From Fructobacillus ficulneus (GTDB lineage Bacteria > Bacillota > Bacilli > Lactobacillales > Lactobacillaceae): a stretch of DNA of 64,000 nucleotides. A program made the translations under genes and the position numbers. The DNA lies in NCBI RefSeq assembly GCF_001047075.2, contig NZ_DF967986.1, positions 142,445 to 206,444 of the forward strand. Reading direction: 5' to 3'. Below, in pieces: positions 25,819 to 36,052 of this stretch. The notes under the pieces are model-generated. The model was not told the DNA's origin and did no database searches. It worked only from the letters and a program-made list of their open reading frames with translations. Position 1 is the stretch's first letter. Every line of letters starts with the position of its first letter.

Positions 25819-26466
25819 ATGGACGAACAAGCGAAAATTCCTAGAGCAACCGCTAAGCGGTTGCCAATTTATTACCGTTATTTAACTTTTTTAAACGATG
25901 CTGGCACTAATCGGATTTCTTCAGCTGAATTGGCGGAAGCAACGAAGTTTGATGCGGCAACTATTCGCCGTGATTTTTCTTACTTTGGTGCTTTGGGTAA
26001 ACGAGGCTATGGCTATGATGTTGAAGCTCTCCTCGAATTTTTCGCCAAGGTCCTAGACCAAAATTCATTGATTAATGTTGCTTTGATTGGTGTTGGTCAT
26101 CTTGGTCAAGCTCTCTTAAACTTTAATTTTCATCAATCATCAAACATGCGGATTGCTGCAGCTTTTGATATTAATGAAAACCGCGGCCGCATCCTTTCTG
26201 GTGTGCCAATTTATGATATGAGTGAACTGGAAGAACAAATTAAAGCCCAACGGATTAACATTGCTATCTTGACGGTTCCCCAAGAAGTTGCACAAGAGAT
26301 TACGGATACGCTGGTAGCTGCTGGAGTGAAGGGGATTATGAACTTCACGCCGTTGCGTGTTTCTGTGCCAAAGGGTGTTCGCGTTCAAAATGTTGATTTG
26401 ACGAATGAACTGCAGACTTTGGTTTACTTTATTCAAAATTACGCTTCGATTACGACGGGAAAGTGA
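25819..26466 (+). CDS. rex: Redox-sensing transcriptional repressor Rex
   Basis: A 215-residue repressor with an N-terminal winged helix ([26 protein letters not shown]), a Rossmann NADH-binding domain ([12 protein letters not shown]) and the C-terminal domain-swap helix ([11 protein letters not shown]). Rex senses the NADH/NAD+ ratio and represses fermentative and alcohol dehydrogenase genes in Firmicutes. The zinc alcohol dehydrogenase at 34 kb is a logical target, but I see no clear Rex operator there. Confidence 0.95.
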   Translation: MDEQAKIPRATAKRLPIYYRYLTFLNDAGTNRISSAELAEATKFDAATIRRDFSYFGALGKRGYGYDVEALLEFFAKVLDQNSLINVALIGVGHLGQALLNFNFHQSSNMRIAAAFDINENRGRILSGVPIYDMSELEEQIKAQRINIAILTVPQEVAQEITDTLVAAGVKGIMNFTPLRVSVPKGVRVQNVDLTNELQTLVYFIQNYASITTGK

Positions 26467-26470
26467 AACG

Positions 26471-27511
26471 ATGACGGTCCTAGATTTAACTGATACACAA
26501 CAGGTTGAAAGATACCAAGATTTTGTCAAAACCAATCCTCGTGGCCAAGTTACCCAAGATCCACTATGGGGTGATTTGAAAGCCAATTGGGGCCATTTGT
26601 ACCTTTACCATGAAGATGAAGCAGGTCGAATTGATGCGGCCATGGCGCTATTGACGATTGAGGCCGTACCAGGTAAACTCTTGGCCTATTGTCCCAAGGG
26701 ACCGGTTGTTGACCCGCAACGAATTGACCTGGTTAAGGCCATGGTTCAGGAAGCTTTGGAAAACTTACCAGAAAATGTTTTCTTAGTGCGAATGGATCCG
26801 GAAGTTCTTTATAGTCAAGAACTTGACCAAGCCTACAAAACAGCCGGATTTGTGACACGAAACGTGCAGATTGAAAACATGCACGGCAATATTCAACCCC
26901 GTAAAAACGTGGTTCTTTACTATGATGGCCGCGGTGATGGGGCAGAGCCAATTACCGATGAAGCTTCTTTGATGAAACACTTTAAGAGTGACTATCGTAA
27001 CCAGGTTCGTCGAGCCATTAAGGATGGCGTTACGGTAACTAGTGGTCAAAGTAAGGAAGACATCGATGCTTTCTTTGCGACTTATACGATGATGGCTCAG
27101 GCTCAAGGAATTACCCACCGTCCGATTGACTACTTCTATCGAATGCAAGAACTATGGGCTGGTTCTGACTATTTCCGCGTCTTTTTAGCCCATTATGACG
27201 GCCAAGTGATTGCGGCCGGAATTGGTTTTGCCTACGGCGAAAAGATTTGGTATATGTACGCTGGGTCAAACCGACAGTACGCTAAGCACTATGGGCCTTA
27301 TTTGGTTCAATGGGAAATGCTCAAGTGGGGCTTGTCAATGAATAAGGTTGCCTACGACTTTGGTGGCGTTGGTGATTTTGACCATAGTGATGGTTTGTAT
27401 AAGTTTAAACACGGCTTTGCCTACCATGACCCCCACGTTGAATATATTGGGGAATTGGATTGGGTTGTTGACCAATCCGGTTATGAAAAATATTTAGAAC
27501 AATTTGCCTAG
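26471..27511 (+). CDS. FemX/FemAB-family peptidoglycan cross-bridge aminoacyltransferase
   Basis: A 346-residue protein of the Fem family: QDPLWGDLKANWG, YCPKGPVVDP, FKSDYRNQVRRAIKDGVTV and the C-terminal YDFGGVGDF segment. These enzymes add an amino acid from aminoacyl-tRNA to the Lys of lipid II, starting or extending the interpeptide bridge. The ATG at 26471 lies 4 bp after the rex stop codon. The frame is open further upstream, but that part overlaps rex. Whether it adds the first residue (FemX/MurM-like) or a later one cannot be read from the sequence. Confidence 0.88.
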   Translation: MTVLDLTDTQQVERYQDFVKTNPRGQVTQDPLWGDLKANWGHLYLYHEDEAGRIDAAMALLTIEAVPGKLLAYCPKGPVVDPQRIDLVKAMVQEALENLPENVFLVRMDPEVLYSQELDQAYKTAGFVTRNVQIENMHGNIQPRKNVVLYYDGRGDGAEPITDEASLMKHFKSDYRNQVRRAIKDGVTVTSGQSKEDIDAFFATYTMMAQAQGITHRPIDYFYRMQELWAGSDYFRVFLAHYDGQVIAAGIGFAYGEKIWYMYAGSNRQYAKHYGPYLVQWEMLKWGLSMNKVAYDFGGVGDFDHSDGLYKFKHGFAYHDPHVEYIGELDWVVDQSGYEKYLEQFA

Positions 27512-27549
27512 TCGACAAGAGTAGCCACTAGCAGTTGCTGGTCGACTAG
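27508..27549. repeat. Inverted repeat over the femX stop codon
   Basis: CTAGTCGAC (27508-27516) and GTCGACTAG (27541-27549) are perfect 9-bp arms around 24 nt that can fold further. No T-tract follows, so it is not an ordinary terminator; an mRNA processing or stability element is possible. Confidence 0.4.
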
Positions 27550-27573
27550 CAAGGAGACATTGAAAGGCAGTGC

Positions 27574-28407
27574 ATGACGATTAAAATGATTGCTTCAGAT
27601 ATGGACGGAACGTTTTTATCTGGGGAAGACTCTTATAATGAAGAACGGTTTGCCAAAGATTTGGCACAGTTAAAAGAAAAAGGAATTCGCTTCGTGGCGG
27701 CTTCAGGCCGACAAGTAGCAAATTTGAAAAAATTATTTGAACCAATGAAAGCCCATGGACTTTTTGATCAAATTGATTTTGTTAGTTCCAATGGTTCGGT
27801 CGTGACAGCGGCAGGACAAGAATTATATGCTGTTTATTTATCAGCGGACCAAATTCGGAAAGTAATTGACTGGAATGCCCTAAACCCAAAATCAGCGGAT
27901 AACGTGATTGTGCTGGCGGGTGTTAATGGAACCTATATTTCCAACCATGTTAGTCCTGAATTTAAAGATATGTTGTCAATGTTTTATCCCAACGTGACTC
28001 AAGTTGAAAAACTTCTCGAAATTGATGACAAGATTTTAGGCGTTTCCTTTGTTTGGCCACACGAAGAGGTCCAGGAACATGTTGCTGAAATTGAAAAGCT
28101 TTTTGGTCACGAAATTCATGTGACGGGTTCTGGCTTTGGTTCAGTTGATGTTTTGCCAAAGAATGTTGATAAGGCTGCTGCCTTAGAAGTCTTGCAGGAT
28201 TACTATAATGTTGGTGACCACGAACTAATGGTTTTTGGTGATAATACAAACGATTTAGAGATGCTGACTAAGTACGATAATGCTTATTTGATGCCGAATG
28301 CGTCAAAAATTATGCATGAGGCCAATGCTCACCATCAGTTAGCAGTGAAGGCAAATGTTAATGACGGCGTTCTAGCAACTATCGAAGAAAAATTTGACCT
28401 AAACTAA
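27574..28407 (+). CDS. HAD-superfamily phosphatase, Cof type
   Basis: A 277-residue HAD hydrolase of the Cof/YidA type (class IIB cap). Motif I is ASDMDGTFLSG, motif II VAASGRQ, motif III Lys in LPKNVDKAAAL and motif IV FGDNTNDLEML. These are promiscuous sugar-phosphate or flavin-phosphate phosphatases; the substrate is not predictable here. Confidence 0.92.
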   Translation: MTIKMIASDMDGTFLSGEDSYNEERFAKDLAQLKEKGIRFVAASGRQVANLKKLFEPMKAHGLFDQIDFVSSNGSVVTAAGQELYAVYLSADQIRKVIDWNALNPKSADNVIVLAGVNGTYISNHVSPEFKDMLSMFYPNVTQVEKLLEIDDKILGVSFVWPHEEVQEHVAEIEKLFGHEIHVTGSGFGSVDVLPKNVDKAAALEVLQDYYNVGDHELMVFGDNTNDLEMLTKYDNAYLMPNASKIMHEANAHHQLAVKANVNDGVLATIEEKFDLN

Positions 28408-28437
28408 AAGGAACGACTCGGTTGAGTCGTTCCTTTT
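28406..28437. terminator. Bidirectional terminator between cof-like and FUSC-like genes
   Basis: AAAAGGAACGACTC - GGTT - GAGTCGTTCCTTTT, a perfect 14-bp stem touching both convergent stop codons. Confidence 0.92.
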
Positions 28438-28921
28438 AGTTTGTTTCCTTAGTAGGCATTCCGAAGCGGTTAACGATGATGGCGAAGATGACACCAACGA
28501 AAGTATCGAGAATCCGTAAGAAAACATAATCGATGGTTGCATCCATAGGAATGTTTAAGGCAATTAGTAAGAGGGCTGCCAGGCCACCGATGATTCCCTG
28601 ACTGCAATTCATCATGTTCAAAATCACGATGGTACCGATGACACAGAGGGGAATGACGAAAGTTGCCGTCCACGAATTGTGGTGGGTTGTTTCGCGCAAG
28701 ATGTAGTAGAGCAATGAAAAAAATCCGCCGACACTGTTCGAAGCTAGTCGGATTTTAGCAAAGTGCAAAGTGTTGTCCCAACTCTCCCGCAGTGCAAAGA
28801 CTGCGGCAATTGCGGGAACTGAAGCTGAACGGTCAGTAAAATGATAGGCCATTAAGATCAACATCACGACAATGGCAGTTTTCACCGTCCGCATGCCAAC
28901 GTGGATCTGTAATTTTTTCAT
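28436..28921 (-). CDS. FUSC / aromatic acid exporter-like membrane protein
   Basis: A 161-residue protein with four or five hydrophobic helices. It resembles the N-terminal membrane half of the aromatic-acid-exporter/FUSC family (GMRTVKTAIVVMLILMAYH, AVFALRESWDNTLHFAKIRL). The start at 28921 has CAGGAG upstream; a longer frame lacks a ribosome binding site. The cytoplasmic domain found in longer members is absent. Substrate unknown. Confidence 0.7.
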   Translation of the reverse strand: MKKLQIHVGMRTVKTAIVVMLILMAYHFTDRSASVPAIAAVFALRESWDNTLHFAKIRLASNSVGGFFSLLYYILRETTHHNSWTATFVIPLCVIGTIVILNMMNCSQGIIGGLAALLLIALNIPMDATIDYVFLRILDTFVGVIFAIIVNRFGMPTKETN

Positions 28922-29006
28922 GATGAACTCCTGTTTTCTTATTCCTATTAAGAGTATCATAGAAAGTAAAGATTACACATAATTGTAATAAAAAAGTGAG
29001 GAAAAA

Positions 29007-29750
29007 ATGATTAAAAATGAAGTCTTGAATCAGTTGCACGATCACCAGTCAGTTCGGTCCTTTACAGACCAACCAGTAACCGATGAAGAGGTTGAAAGCA
29101 TTTTTTCTGCCGCCTTTGCGGGACCAAACATGCAAAACTTCCAGCCGGTAACTTTTATTGAAATCACTGACCAGGATTTGAAAAAAAGAGTGACCGAGAA
29201 GGTTCACATGAAGTATATTGAGTCAGCTACCCGGTACTTCGTAGTAGCGGTGGATTGGCACAAGGTTCTATTGAACCAAGATGCTGAAACTCGTAAGGTT
29301 ATTGAAAATCGGATTGAACATTACCAATACCTTGAAGGCGGCATTGTCTCTGCTTCCATTGCTTTGGGACGGGCCCAAGTCGCGGCCGAATCAATGGGCA
29401 TTGGTTCAGTAACGATGGCTGGAGCTATGGGAGCCTTTGAACTCTATGAAGAGGAATTAGACCTTCCAAAGTATGTTAAGCCCATCATGGGCTTCTCATT
29501 GGGGTATCCGGCTCAACTGCCAGGAGTTAGACCAAAGCTTCCATTGGAAGGATCCATTATGACTGATAAGTATGATGATGACCAAATGAAGGCTGCTATT
29601 CGTGATTACGATCACACGATGACGGAGTACTTTGCAGGGCGTGATATTGATAGCAATTGGACTAAGCACAACGCTGACCTCTTTAACAAAATTCCGGCTA
29701 ACCCGGCCTTATCACAGTATCCTAAGGATAAGGGCTTTAATTTGAAATAA
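29007..29750 (+). CDS. Nitroreductase-family oxidoreductase (NfsA/FRP-like)
   Basis: A 247-residue flavin reductase-like protein: HDHQSVRSFTDQPVTDEEV (FMN phosphate-binding Arg region), AFAGPNMQNFQPVTF, AESMGIGSVTMAGAMGAF and PIMGFSLGYPAQLPGVRPKLP. This matches the NfsA/FRP group of NAD(P)H-dependent FMN reductases. The physiological electron acceptor is unknown; a role in NAD(P)H reoxidation is possible in a heterofermenter. Confidence 0.88.
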   Translation: MIKNEVLNQLHDHQSVRSFTDQPVTDEEVESIFSAAFAGPNMQNFQPVTFIEITDQDLKKRVTEKVHMKYIESATRYFVVAVDWHKVLLNQDAETRKVIENRIEHYQYLEGGIVSASIALGRAQVAAESMGIGSVTMAGAMGAFELYEEELDLPKYVKPIMGFSLGYPAQLPGVRPKLPLEGSIMTDKYDDDQMKAAIRDYDHTMTEYFAGRDIDSNWTKHNADLFNKIPANPALSQYPKDKGFNLK

Positions 29751-29765
29751 GGATTTTCATCACCT

Positions 29766-29808
29766 AAATCGTCTTGATTGCGAATGGCAATCGGGGCGAT
29801 TTTTAATT
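29766..29808 (+). terminator. Intrinsic terminator after the nitroreductase gene
   Basis: AAATCGTCTTGATTGC - GAATG - GCAATCGGGGCGATTT pairs over 16 bp with wobble pairs, then a short T-tract. Confidence 0.85.
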
Positions 29809-29826
29809 TGTTAAATTTTAAAATAG

Positions 29827-29854
29827 TTGACATCGGGTATGAAAATGCTATACT
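29827..29854 (+). promoter_or_regulatory. groESL promoter
   Basis: TTGACA (29827-29832), a 16-nt spacer and TATACT (29849-29854) with an extended TG-C. It is directly followed by the CIRCE operator. Confidence 0.9.
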
Positions 29855-29863
29855 AAAGTCAGA

Positions 29864-29890
29864 TTAGCACTCTTGCTATATGAGTGCTAA
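29864..29890. promoter_or_regulatory. CIRCE operator (HrcA binding site)
   Basis: TTAGCACTC - 9 nt - GAGTGCTAA matches the CIRCE consensus exactly. It lies just downstream of the groES -10, so HrcA repression of groESL is expected. Confidence 0.97.
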
Positions 29891-29916
29891 AAACAGAAAA
29901 ACGGAGGTAATGTTTC

Positions 29917-30201
29917 ATGTTAAAGCCCTTAGGAGACCGAGTAATTGTTCGCGTCGCTGCGCAAGGTGAAAAAGAAATTGGTGGAATTGTTTTGGCCGCT
30001 AATACTCAAGAAAAGCCATTGACTGGTGAAGTTGTTGCGACAGGGTCGGGACGGATCACAGATGCTGGTCAAACCTTGGAATTAACGGTTAAAACTGGCG
30101 ATCAGGTTTTGTTTGATAAGTTTGCTGGCCAAGAATTGTCTTACCAAGGACAAGACTACTTAGCCCTACATGAAAAAGACATTATTGCGATTGTTGACTA
30201 A
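29917..30201 (+). CDS. groS: Co-chaperonin GroES
   Basis: A 94-residue GroES with the N-terminal [11 protein letters not shown], the mobile-loop region [19 protein letters not shown] and the C-terminal EKDIIAIV. It caps the GroEL ring. It has a strong ACGGAGGTAA ribosome binding site and lies 65 bp before groEL in the same unit. Confidence 0.98.
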   Translation: MLKPLGDRVIVRVAAQGEKEIGGIVLAANTQEKPLTGEVVATGSGRITDAGQTLELTVKTGDQVLFDKFAGQELSYQGQDYLALHEKDIIAIVD

Positions 30202-30242
30202 GCAAAGGAATTAACTTTGTTTTGTCGGTTAAATATTATTAA

Positions 30243-31889
<1,647 letters not shown>

Positions 31890-31918
31890 ATCACTGGTAA
31901 AATAATGTTTTAAAAAAA

Positions 31919-31952
31919 TAGAGGTAGTCCAATTTGGGATTACTTCTTTTTT
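31919..31952 (+). terminator. Intrinsic terminator after groEL
   Basis: AGAGGTAGTCC - AATTT - GGGATTACTTCT with G-T pairs and a T-tract. Confidence 0.75.
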
Positions 31953-31957
31953 GGTTG

Positions 31958-31966
31958 TGCTAAAAT
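31958..31966 (+). promoter_or_regulatory. Extended -10 promoter of the DUF3290 gene
   Basis: TG-C-TAAAAT, with the expected start about 13 bp before the ATG at 31986; the short leader contains the ribosome binding site GGAGG. Confidence 0.5.
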
Positions 31967-31985
31967 AAGAGCATGGAGGCTTGAT

Positions 31986-32429
31986 ATGACATTTTATAGC
32001 GTTGATTACCTATCCAAACAAAACACTTTAACAAATACGATTGTGACCTTACTACTGGCTCTTACTTTTGTTCTATTGGCAGCGGGATTAGTGGCCACTT
32101 TTCGTCACCGGTTCAATACCCGGTACCGGGATTTGACCATCATTGCTTTTTTGATGTTTTTATTTTTTGCCGGAGTTCAGTTCACGAATTTACAAAGTAC
32201 GAATACTAAGAATGCCCAACAAACACAGATGAGTAATTTTGTGAAATCTTATGTTCGTAACGAAAAAATTAAAAATGACGGTGTGTCCTTCAATTCGACT
32301 TCCCTTGTTGATGGCATGATTGCTAAAGAGGGTAGCAAGTATTATCAAATAGGTTTGGCCAAGGATGGTCAGTCCTACTCACGGACGCAAGTTTACTTGA
32401 TTAACGCGAAGGTCGAGGTCAAAGAATGA
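31986..32429 (+). CDS. DUF3290 family membrane protein
   Basis: A 147-residue protein with two transmembrane helices (about 18-40 and 52-70) and a soluble C-terminal domain (SLVDGMIAKEGSKYYQIGLAKD), as in the DUF3290 family. Members are typically encoded directly before a DUF421 gene, as here, where the two overlap by 4 bp. The function is unknown. Confidence 0.8.
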   Translation: MTFYSVDYLSKQNTLTNTIVTLLLALTFVLLAAGLVATFRHRFNTRYRDLTIIAFLMFLFFAGVQFTNLQSTNTKNAQQTQMSNFVKSYVRNEKIKNDGVSFNSTSLVDGMIAKEGSKYYQIGLAKDGQSYSRTQVYLINAKVEVKE

Positions 32430-33085
32430 GTATCTATTATCCAATTATCTTAAAATTAGGAATTGGTCTCTTAGCCCTAATTGTTCAAATTAATATTTCC
32501 GGGAAGGGGAATTTGGCGCCATCAAATGCCTTGGACCAAGTTCAAAATTATGTCTTGGGTGGTATTATTGGTGGAACGATTTATTCAGAGACGATTACCG
32601 TTTTTCAGTTTATTTTGGTCTTAATCATTTGGACCTTCTTAGTAATGTTGCTTAAATTTTTAAAGGAACATAACCATATCGCTAAAAAAATCATTGATGG
32701 AACACCTTCGATTGTGATTGAACGCGGAAAGGTTAATGTTGATGCGGTTGTGATGGCTGGTCAATCCGCCTCTGATTTAATGTTTAAGCTCCGTGAACAG
32801 GATATTTATGATATTTCCAAAGTTAAGCGTGGCGTCCTGGAACAAAACGGACAGCTAACAGTAATTGAGTACGGCGATCAAAATCCAAAGTACCCCATTA
32901 TTTATGATGGTCAAGCCAACATGGATGTCTTGGATGCGATTGACCAAGATGAAGATTGGTTGGAAGACCAGGTTGTGGCTGCCGGTTACTCAGGCGTTTA
33001 TGACATTTTCATTGGTGAGTACATCCAGGGAGAAATTCGCTTAACCCCGTATAATCAAAATTCAAGTAACAAGCGGGGCAAATAG
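32426..33085 (+). CDS. DUF421 (YetF-like) membrane protein
   Basis: A 219-residue protein with three N-terminal transmembrane helices and the DUF421 cytoplasmic domain: KIIDGTPSIVIERGKVN, then LMFKLREQDIYDISKVKRGVLEQNGQL. It resembles B. subtilis YetF/YdfS-type proteins, whose role is unclear (spore or membrane related in Bacillus, but widespread in non-sporeformers). It is coupled to the DUF3290 gene. Confidence 0.85.
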   Translation: MSIYYPIILKLGIGLLALIVQINISGKGNLAPSNALDQVQNYVLGGIIGGTIYSETITVFQFILVLIIWTFLVMLLKFLKEHNHIAKKIIDGTPSIVIERGKVNVDAVVMAGQSASDLMFKLREQDIYDISKVKRGVLEQNGQLTVIEYGDQNPKYPIIYDGQANMDVLDAIDQDEDWLEDQVVAAGYSGVYDIFIGEYIQGEIRLTPYNQNSSNKRGK

Positions 33086-33103
33086 CCCCAGAAGGGACAC
33101 CTC

Positions 33104-33781
33104 TTGCAAGTAGAAAAAATCGTGAATCGTTTACGGGCGAGCAATATCTGGCAATTTTTAATGCCGGTCTTACTTGGCCCAGCATATTCGTGGTGGCGGT
33201 ACCACCGGTTTTCATTTGTGAACAGTCTGGCTTTGGTGATAGCTGTAATCCTTTTAAAGGTTATCTGGACTTGGATTTGGACTAAAAAATCTATTGCTGA
33301 CCGGCCCTTGACTCAGATTAACTGGTTGATTGATTTATTACTACCATACCTGTTAGTAGTCATCCAAATTTGGTTGAATACTGGCTTTCAAATTACTGGT
33401 GGGTTCTTGGTCGTTTGGTTTGGTGTTGCTTGGCCAATGATGTTACTGGCTTTAGCTATCCACCTAGCACCGGATGTCCGAAAATTCCGTTCTGAGGATT
33501 ATAATTCCGAGGAAATGGGTCAGGTTCAAAGGCGGGCCGTGATTACACGACCGGTGTTCTTGGCTCTACCGGTTTTGGCCTATGGTGAAATCCTATTGTT
33601 GACTCTTTCTGGCTATATGCCACTACTAGCTTGGTCTTTAGTGGTCTTATTCCCACTGGTATTTGCACAGGCACTGGCAGTCGGGCTAGAATCTGATTTA
33701 GATAAATCGGCTGATTTGCCAATTCGCAATGTTTTTTTAACGGGAGCGGCCTTGATTTTAGTGCTCTTAGTAGCGGGTTAA
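33104..33781 (+). CDS. Unrecognised polytopic membrane protein
   Basis: A 225-residue protein with about six hydrophobic helices separated by short basic loops (NRLRASNIWQF, WRYHRF, RKFRSEDYNSEE). I do not recognise the family. The start is TTG at 33104 with AGAAGGGA upstream; no ATG or GTG fits. It follows the DUF421 gene by 18 bp and ends the unit, so it probably acts with these two membrane proteins. Confidence 0.7.
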   Translation: MQVEKIVNRLRASNIWQFLMPVLLGPAYSWWRYHRFSFVNSLALVIAVILLKVIWTWIWTKKSIADRPLTQINWLIDLLLPYLLVVIQIWLNTGFQITGGFLVVWFGVAWPMMLLALAIHLAPDVRKFRSEDYNSEEMGQVQRRAVITRPVFLALPVLAYGEILLLTLSGYMPLLAWSLVVLFPLVFAQALAVGLESDLDKSADLPIRNVFLTGAALILVLLVAG

Positions 33782-33814
33782 GATTGGAAAATATCGGTAA
33801 ACGAGTAAAAGCTT

Positions 33815-33856
33815 AATTTACGAGAGATAAAATTCACGTAAATTGGCTTTTTTTTT
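33815..33856 (+). terminator. Intrinsic terminator after the three-gene membrane unit
   Basis: AATTTACG - 14 nt - CGTAAATT followed by GGC and ten T. Confidence 0.75.
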
Positions 33857-34004
33857 GAATACTTTTTTAATACTGACGGTGTATTGTCTTAAATAGGCAA
33901 TGAATATGTCATTAGTTAACAAATTGTAAAAGAAACGATTTATCATTTGCTGAAGAATAATGCATAATGGACCTGTATCAACTGACAATAATAGGAGTAA
34001 AAAA

Positions 34005-35120
34005 ATGCCACAAAAGATTAAGGCATCAATTGCTTATGGTGTTGGTAAGGGCTTTTCACAAGCCGAAGAAATTATCATTGATGATCCTAAGGGTGCAGAA
34101 GTCTTAATCGATATTCAAGCCTCAGGACTTTGTCATTCAGATTTGCACTTGGTAGAAGATGACGACGATTTATTCTCATTCCCAGCCGTCATTGGTCACG
34201 AAGTTTCAGGAATTGTTGAAGCTGTTGGTCCAAATGTTTCTGGTTTTAAAGTTGGTGACCACGTTGTTGCCTCTTTGGAACAAGTCTGTGGTCATTGTGC
34301 CAACTGCTTGAACGGTCAACCACAATCATGTACTCAGCAATATGAATGTGTTCGTGCTGAAGATGAAGCTCCCCGTTTGAGCTTCCCTGATGGCCGTGCC
34401 ATTACTCAAGCATTTGGTGTTGGTGGTTTTGCTGAAAAGGCATTGATCCATGAAAACCAATTGGCCGTGGTCAATAATGAAATTCCATTTGACCAAGCTG
34501 CATGTATCGGTTGTGCTACGATTACTGGTGCCGGTGCTGCAATTAACTCAGCCAAGGTACGTCCTGGTGACTCAGTCGCTGTGATTGGAACTGGTGGTAT
34601 CGGTTTGAACATGATTGCTGGTGCTAACATTGCTGGTGCAAGCAAGATTATCGCTATCGACGTTTTTGACAACAAGTTGGAGTTTGCCAAGAAGTTTGGT
34701 GCAACCCATACTATCAACTCAAAGACAGAAGACCCAATCGCTGCTGTTCGTGAAATCACGAATGGTGGGGTTGATGAAGCCTTTGAAGCCATTGGCTTCC
34801 CAGCCACAATGAAGCAAGCTTGGGATATGTTGGGTGTCGGTGGAACGGCTTATATGATTGGCTTGGCTAAGCCTGATGCAACCGTTGAACTTGAAATCAA
34901 CCCAGTTGACCTACTTGTTCACCAACGTGGCTTTAAGGGTGTTTGGATGGGTTCAACGAACATCAAACACGATATTCCAATGTATGCAGACTTGGCTGTT
35001 GAAGGTCGCTTGAACATGCATGACTTGATTAGCCAACACATCCACTTGAACGACATTAACAAGGGCTACGAACAATTGGTTCGTGGTGAAGTTATTCGTT
35101 CTGTGATTACAACATTTTAA
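34005..35120 (+). CDS. Zinc-dependent alcohol dehydrogenase
   Basis: A 371-residue class III-like medium-chain dehydrogenase. The catalytic zinc ligands are in GLCHSDLHL and GHEVSG, and the structural zinc Cys4 is in CGHCANCLNGQPQSC. The Rossmann motif GTGGIGLN is followed by IAIDVF, whose Asp favours NAD(H). It probably reduces acetaldehyde or other aldehydes to regenerate NAD+. Codon bias is strong (AAC, TTG, GAC), suggesting high expression. The ATG at 34005 has AGGAG; an upstream in-frame start at 33960 lacks one. It stands alone between terminators. Confidence 0.92.
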   Translation: MPQKIKASIAYGVGKGFSQAEEIIIDDPKGAEVLIDIQASGLCHSDLHLVEDDDDLFSFPAVIGHEVSGIVEAVGPNVSGFKVGDHVVASLEQVCGHCANCLNGQPQSCTQQYECVRAEDEAPRLSFPDGRAITQAFGVGGFAEKALIHENQLAVVNNEIPFDQAACIGCATITGAGAAINSAKVRPGDSVAVIGTGGIGLNMIAGANIAGASKIIAIDVFDNKLEFAKKFGATHTINSKTEDPIAAVREITNGGVDEAFEAIGFPATMKQAWDMLGVGGTAYMIGLAKPDATVELEINPVDLLVHQRGFKGVWMGSTNIKHDIPMYADLAVEGRLNMHDLISQHIHLNDINKGYEQLVRGEVIRSVITTF

Positions 35121-35235
35121 TTTATAAATCAAAAAATAACTAGTATTCAAATCGTTCTTCTGCTGTCAGTAGAGGGGGGATGGTGAATGCTAGTTTTTTA
35201 ATTTGCAGATGAATATAATAAAAGCTTACTGTTAA

Positions 35236-35278
35236 CATAAAAAAAGTCCTAGACCGTGTGATGGGGTCTAGAACTTTT
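35236..35278 (-). terminator. Intrinsic terminator of cbpB
   Basis: AAAAGTCCTAGACC / GGTCTAGAACTTTT with one mismatch. On the minus strand a T-tract follows, 4 bp after the cbpB stop codon. It may also stop adh transcription from the other side. Confidence 0.75.
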
Positions 35279-35281
35279 GCT

Positions 35282-35932
35282 TTACATAAATTGGTCAAGG
35301 TTTTCAACCGATTGAACTTGGTAGCGCTTGCGTTCAAGTTTCGTAATAATTTTACGTAAAACGGGTGAATCAATTGTTAAGGGTAGGGTGTAGAGAATTG
35401 ATTTTGGTGCCGTCTTTTCAATTTGAATTGACAGAACAGATTCAATGTTAGTATACCGGGTGATAACCTTGGTAATTTGTTGGAGATTTCCCCGCTCTTC
35501 TTGCTTAGTTTTAACGGCTAAGGATACACCGCCCTTTTGGAGGGACCAAGACTGGGAAAGCAAATCCATTAATGATGAATGGGTTAAGACACCAACGAAA
35601 TGGTGGGCATCATCAACGACTGCGATATATGGTAGGTCACGAATTGCGAAGAATAACTCGTAAAAGTCGGCCGAGTTGGAAATAAACTTGGTTGAGTTTC
35701 GCATCACGGATGTTGCTTTTTTACTGGTATCCCCATTACGGCTCACGTATTCATAGACGTGTTGACGGTAGATATTTCCTCGGAAAAGGTGGCCAGTTGA
35801 ATCAAGAATTGGAATTGTCCGAATGTGGTCTGATTCTTTACTTTCAAAAAGGTTGTAAACTTCTTGAATCGTTGTATCTTCGCTGATAGTTAGCAATTGA
35901 TTTTTAGGAATGATCAATGACTTTGGGAACAT
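35282..35932 (-). CDS. cbpB: CBS-domain protein, CbpB-like c-di-AMP receptor
   Basis: A 216-residue protein with two CBS domains (about 10-70 and 75-135; DHIRTIPILDSTGHLFRGNI and PYIAVVDDAHHFVGVLTHSSLMDLLSQS) and a C-terminal ACT-like part (SVLSIQIEKTAPKSIL). This is the CbpB/YkuL layout. In Bacillus and Listeria CbpB binds c-di-AMP and influences (p)ppGpp synthesis. The binding specificity here is inferred from the family. It is monocistronic. Confidence 0.75.
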   Translation of the reverse strand: MFPKSLIIPKNQLLTISEDTTIQEVYNLFESKESDHIRTIPILDSTGHLFRGNIYRQHVYEYVSRNGDTSKKATSVMRNSTKFISNSADFYELFFAIRDLPYIAVVDDAHHFVGVLTHSSLMDLLSQSWSLQKGGVSLAVKTKQEERGNLQQITKVITRYTNIESVLSIQIEKTAPKSILYTLPLTIDSPVLRKIITKLERKRYQVQSVENLDQFM

Positions 35933-35998
35933 GAATTGCCTACCTTTATAAAAGTTGTCTCTTTGGTCTATCCTAACATATTTTCAAGAAAACTTGCG

Positions 35999-36007
35999 TG
36001 TTATAAT
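35999..36007 (+). promoter_or_regulatory. Extended -10 promoter of the pth-mfd unit
   Basis: TG-T-TATAAT, 45 bp before the pth ATG. Confidence 0.55.
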
Positions 36008-36052
36008 GAAAGGAATAGTATATTAAATCAGATTGTTTGAAAGGAAACACCG

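Noticed and set aside
33857-34004. Rex or CcpA operator upstream of adh
   Set aside because: GTTAACAAATTGT and AAACGATTT resemble parts of Rex and cre sites, but neither matches the consensus over its full length.
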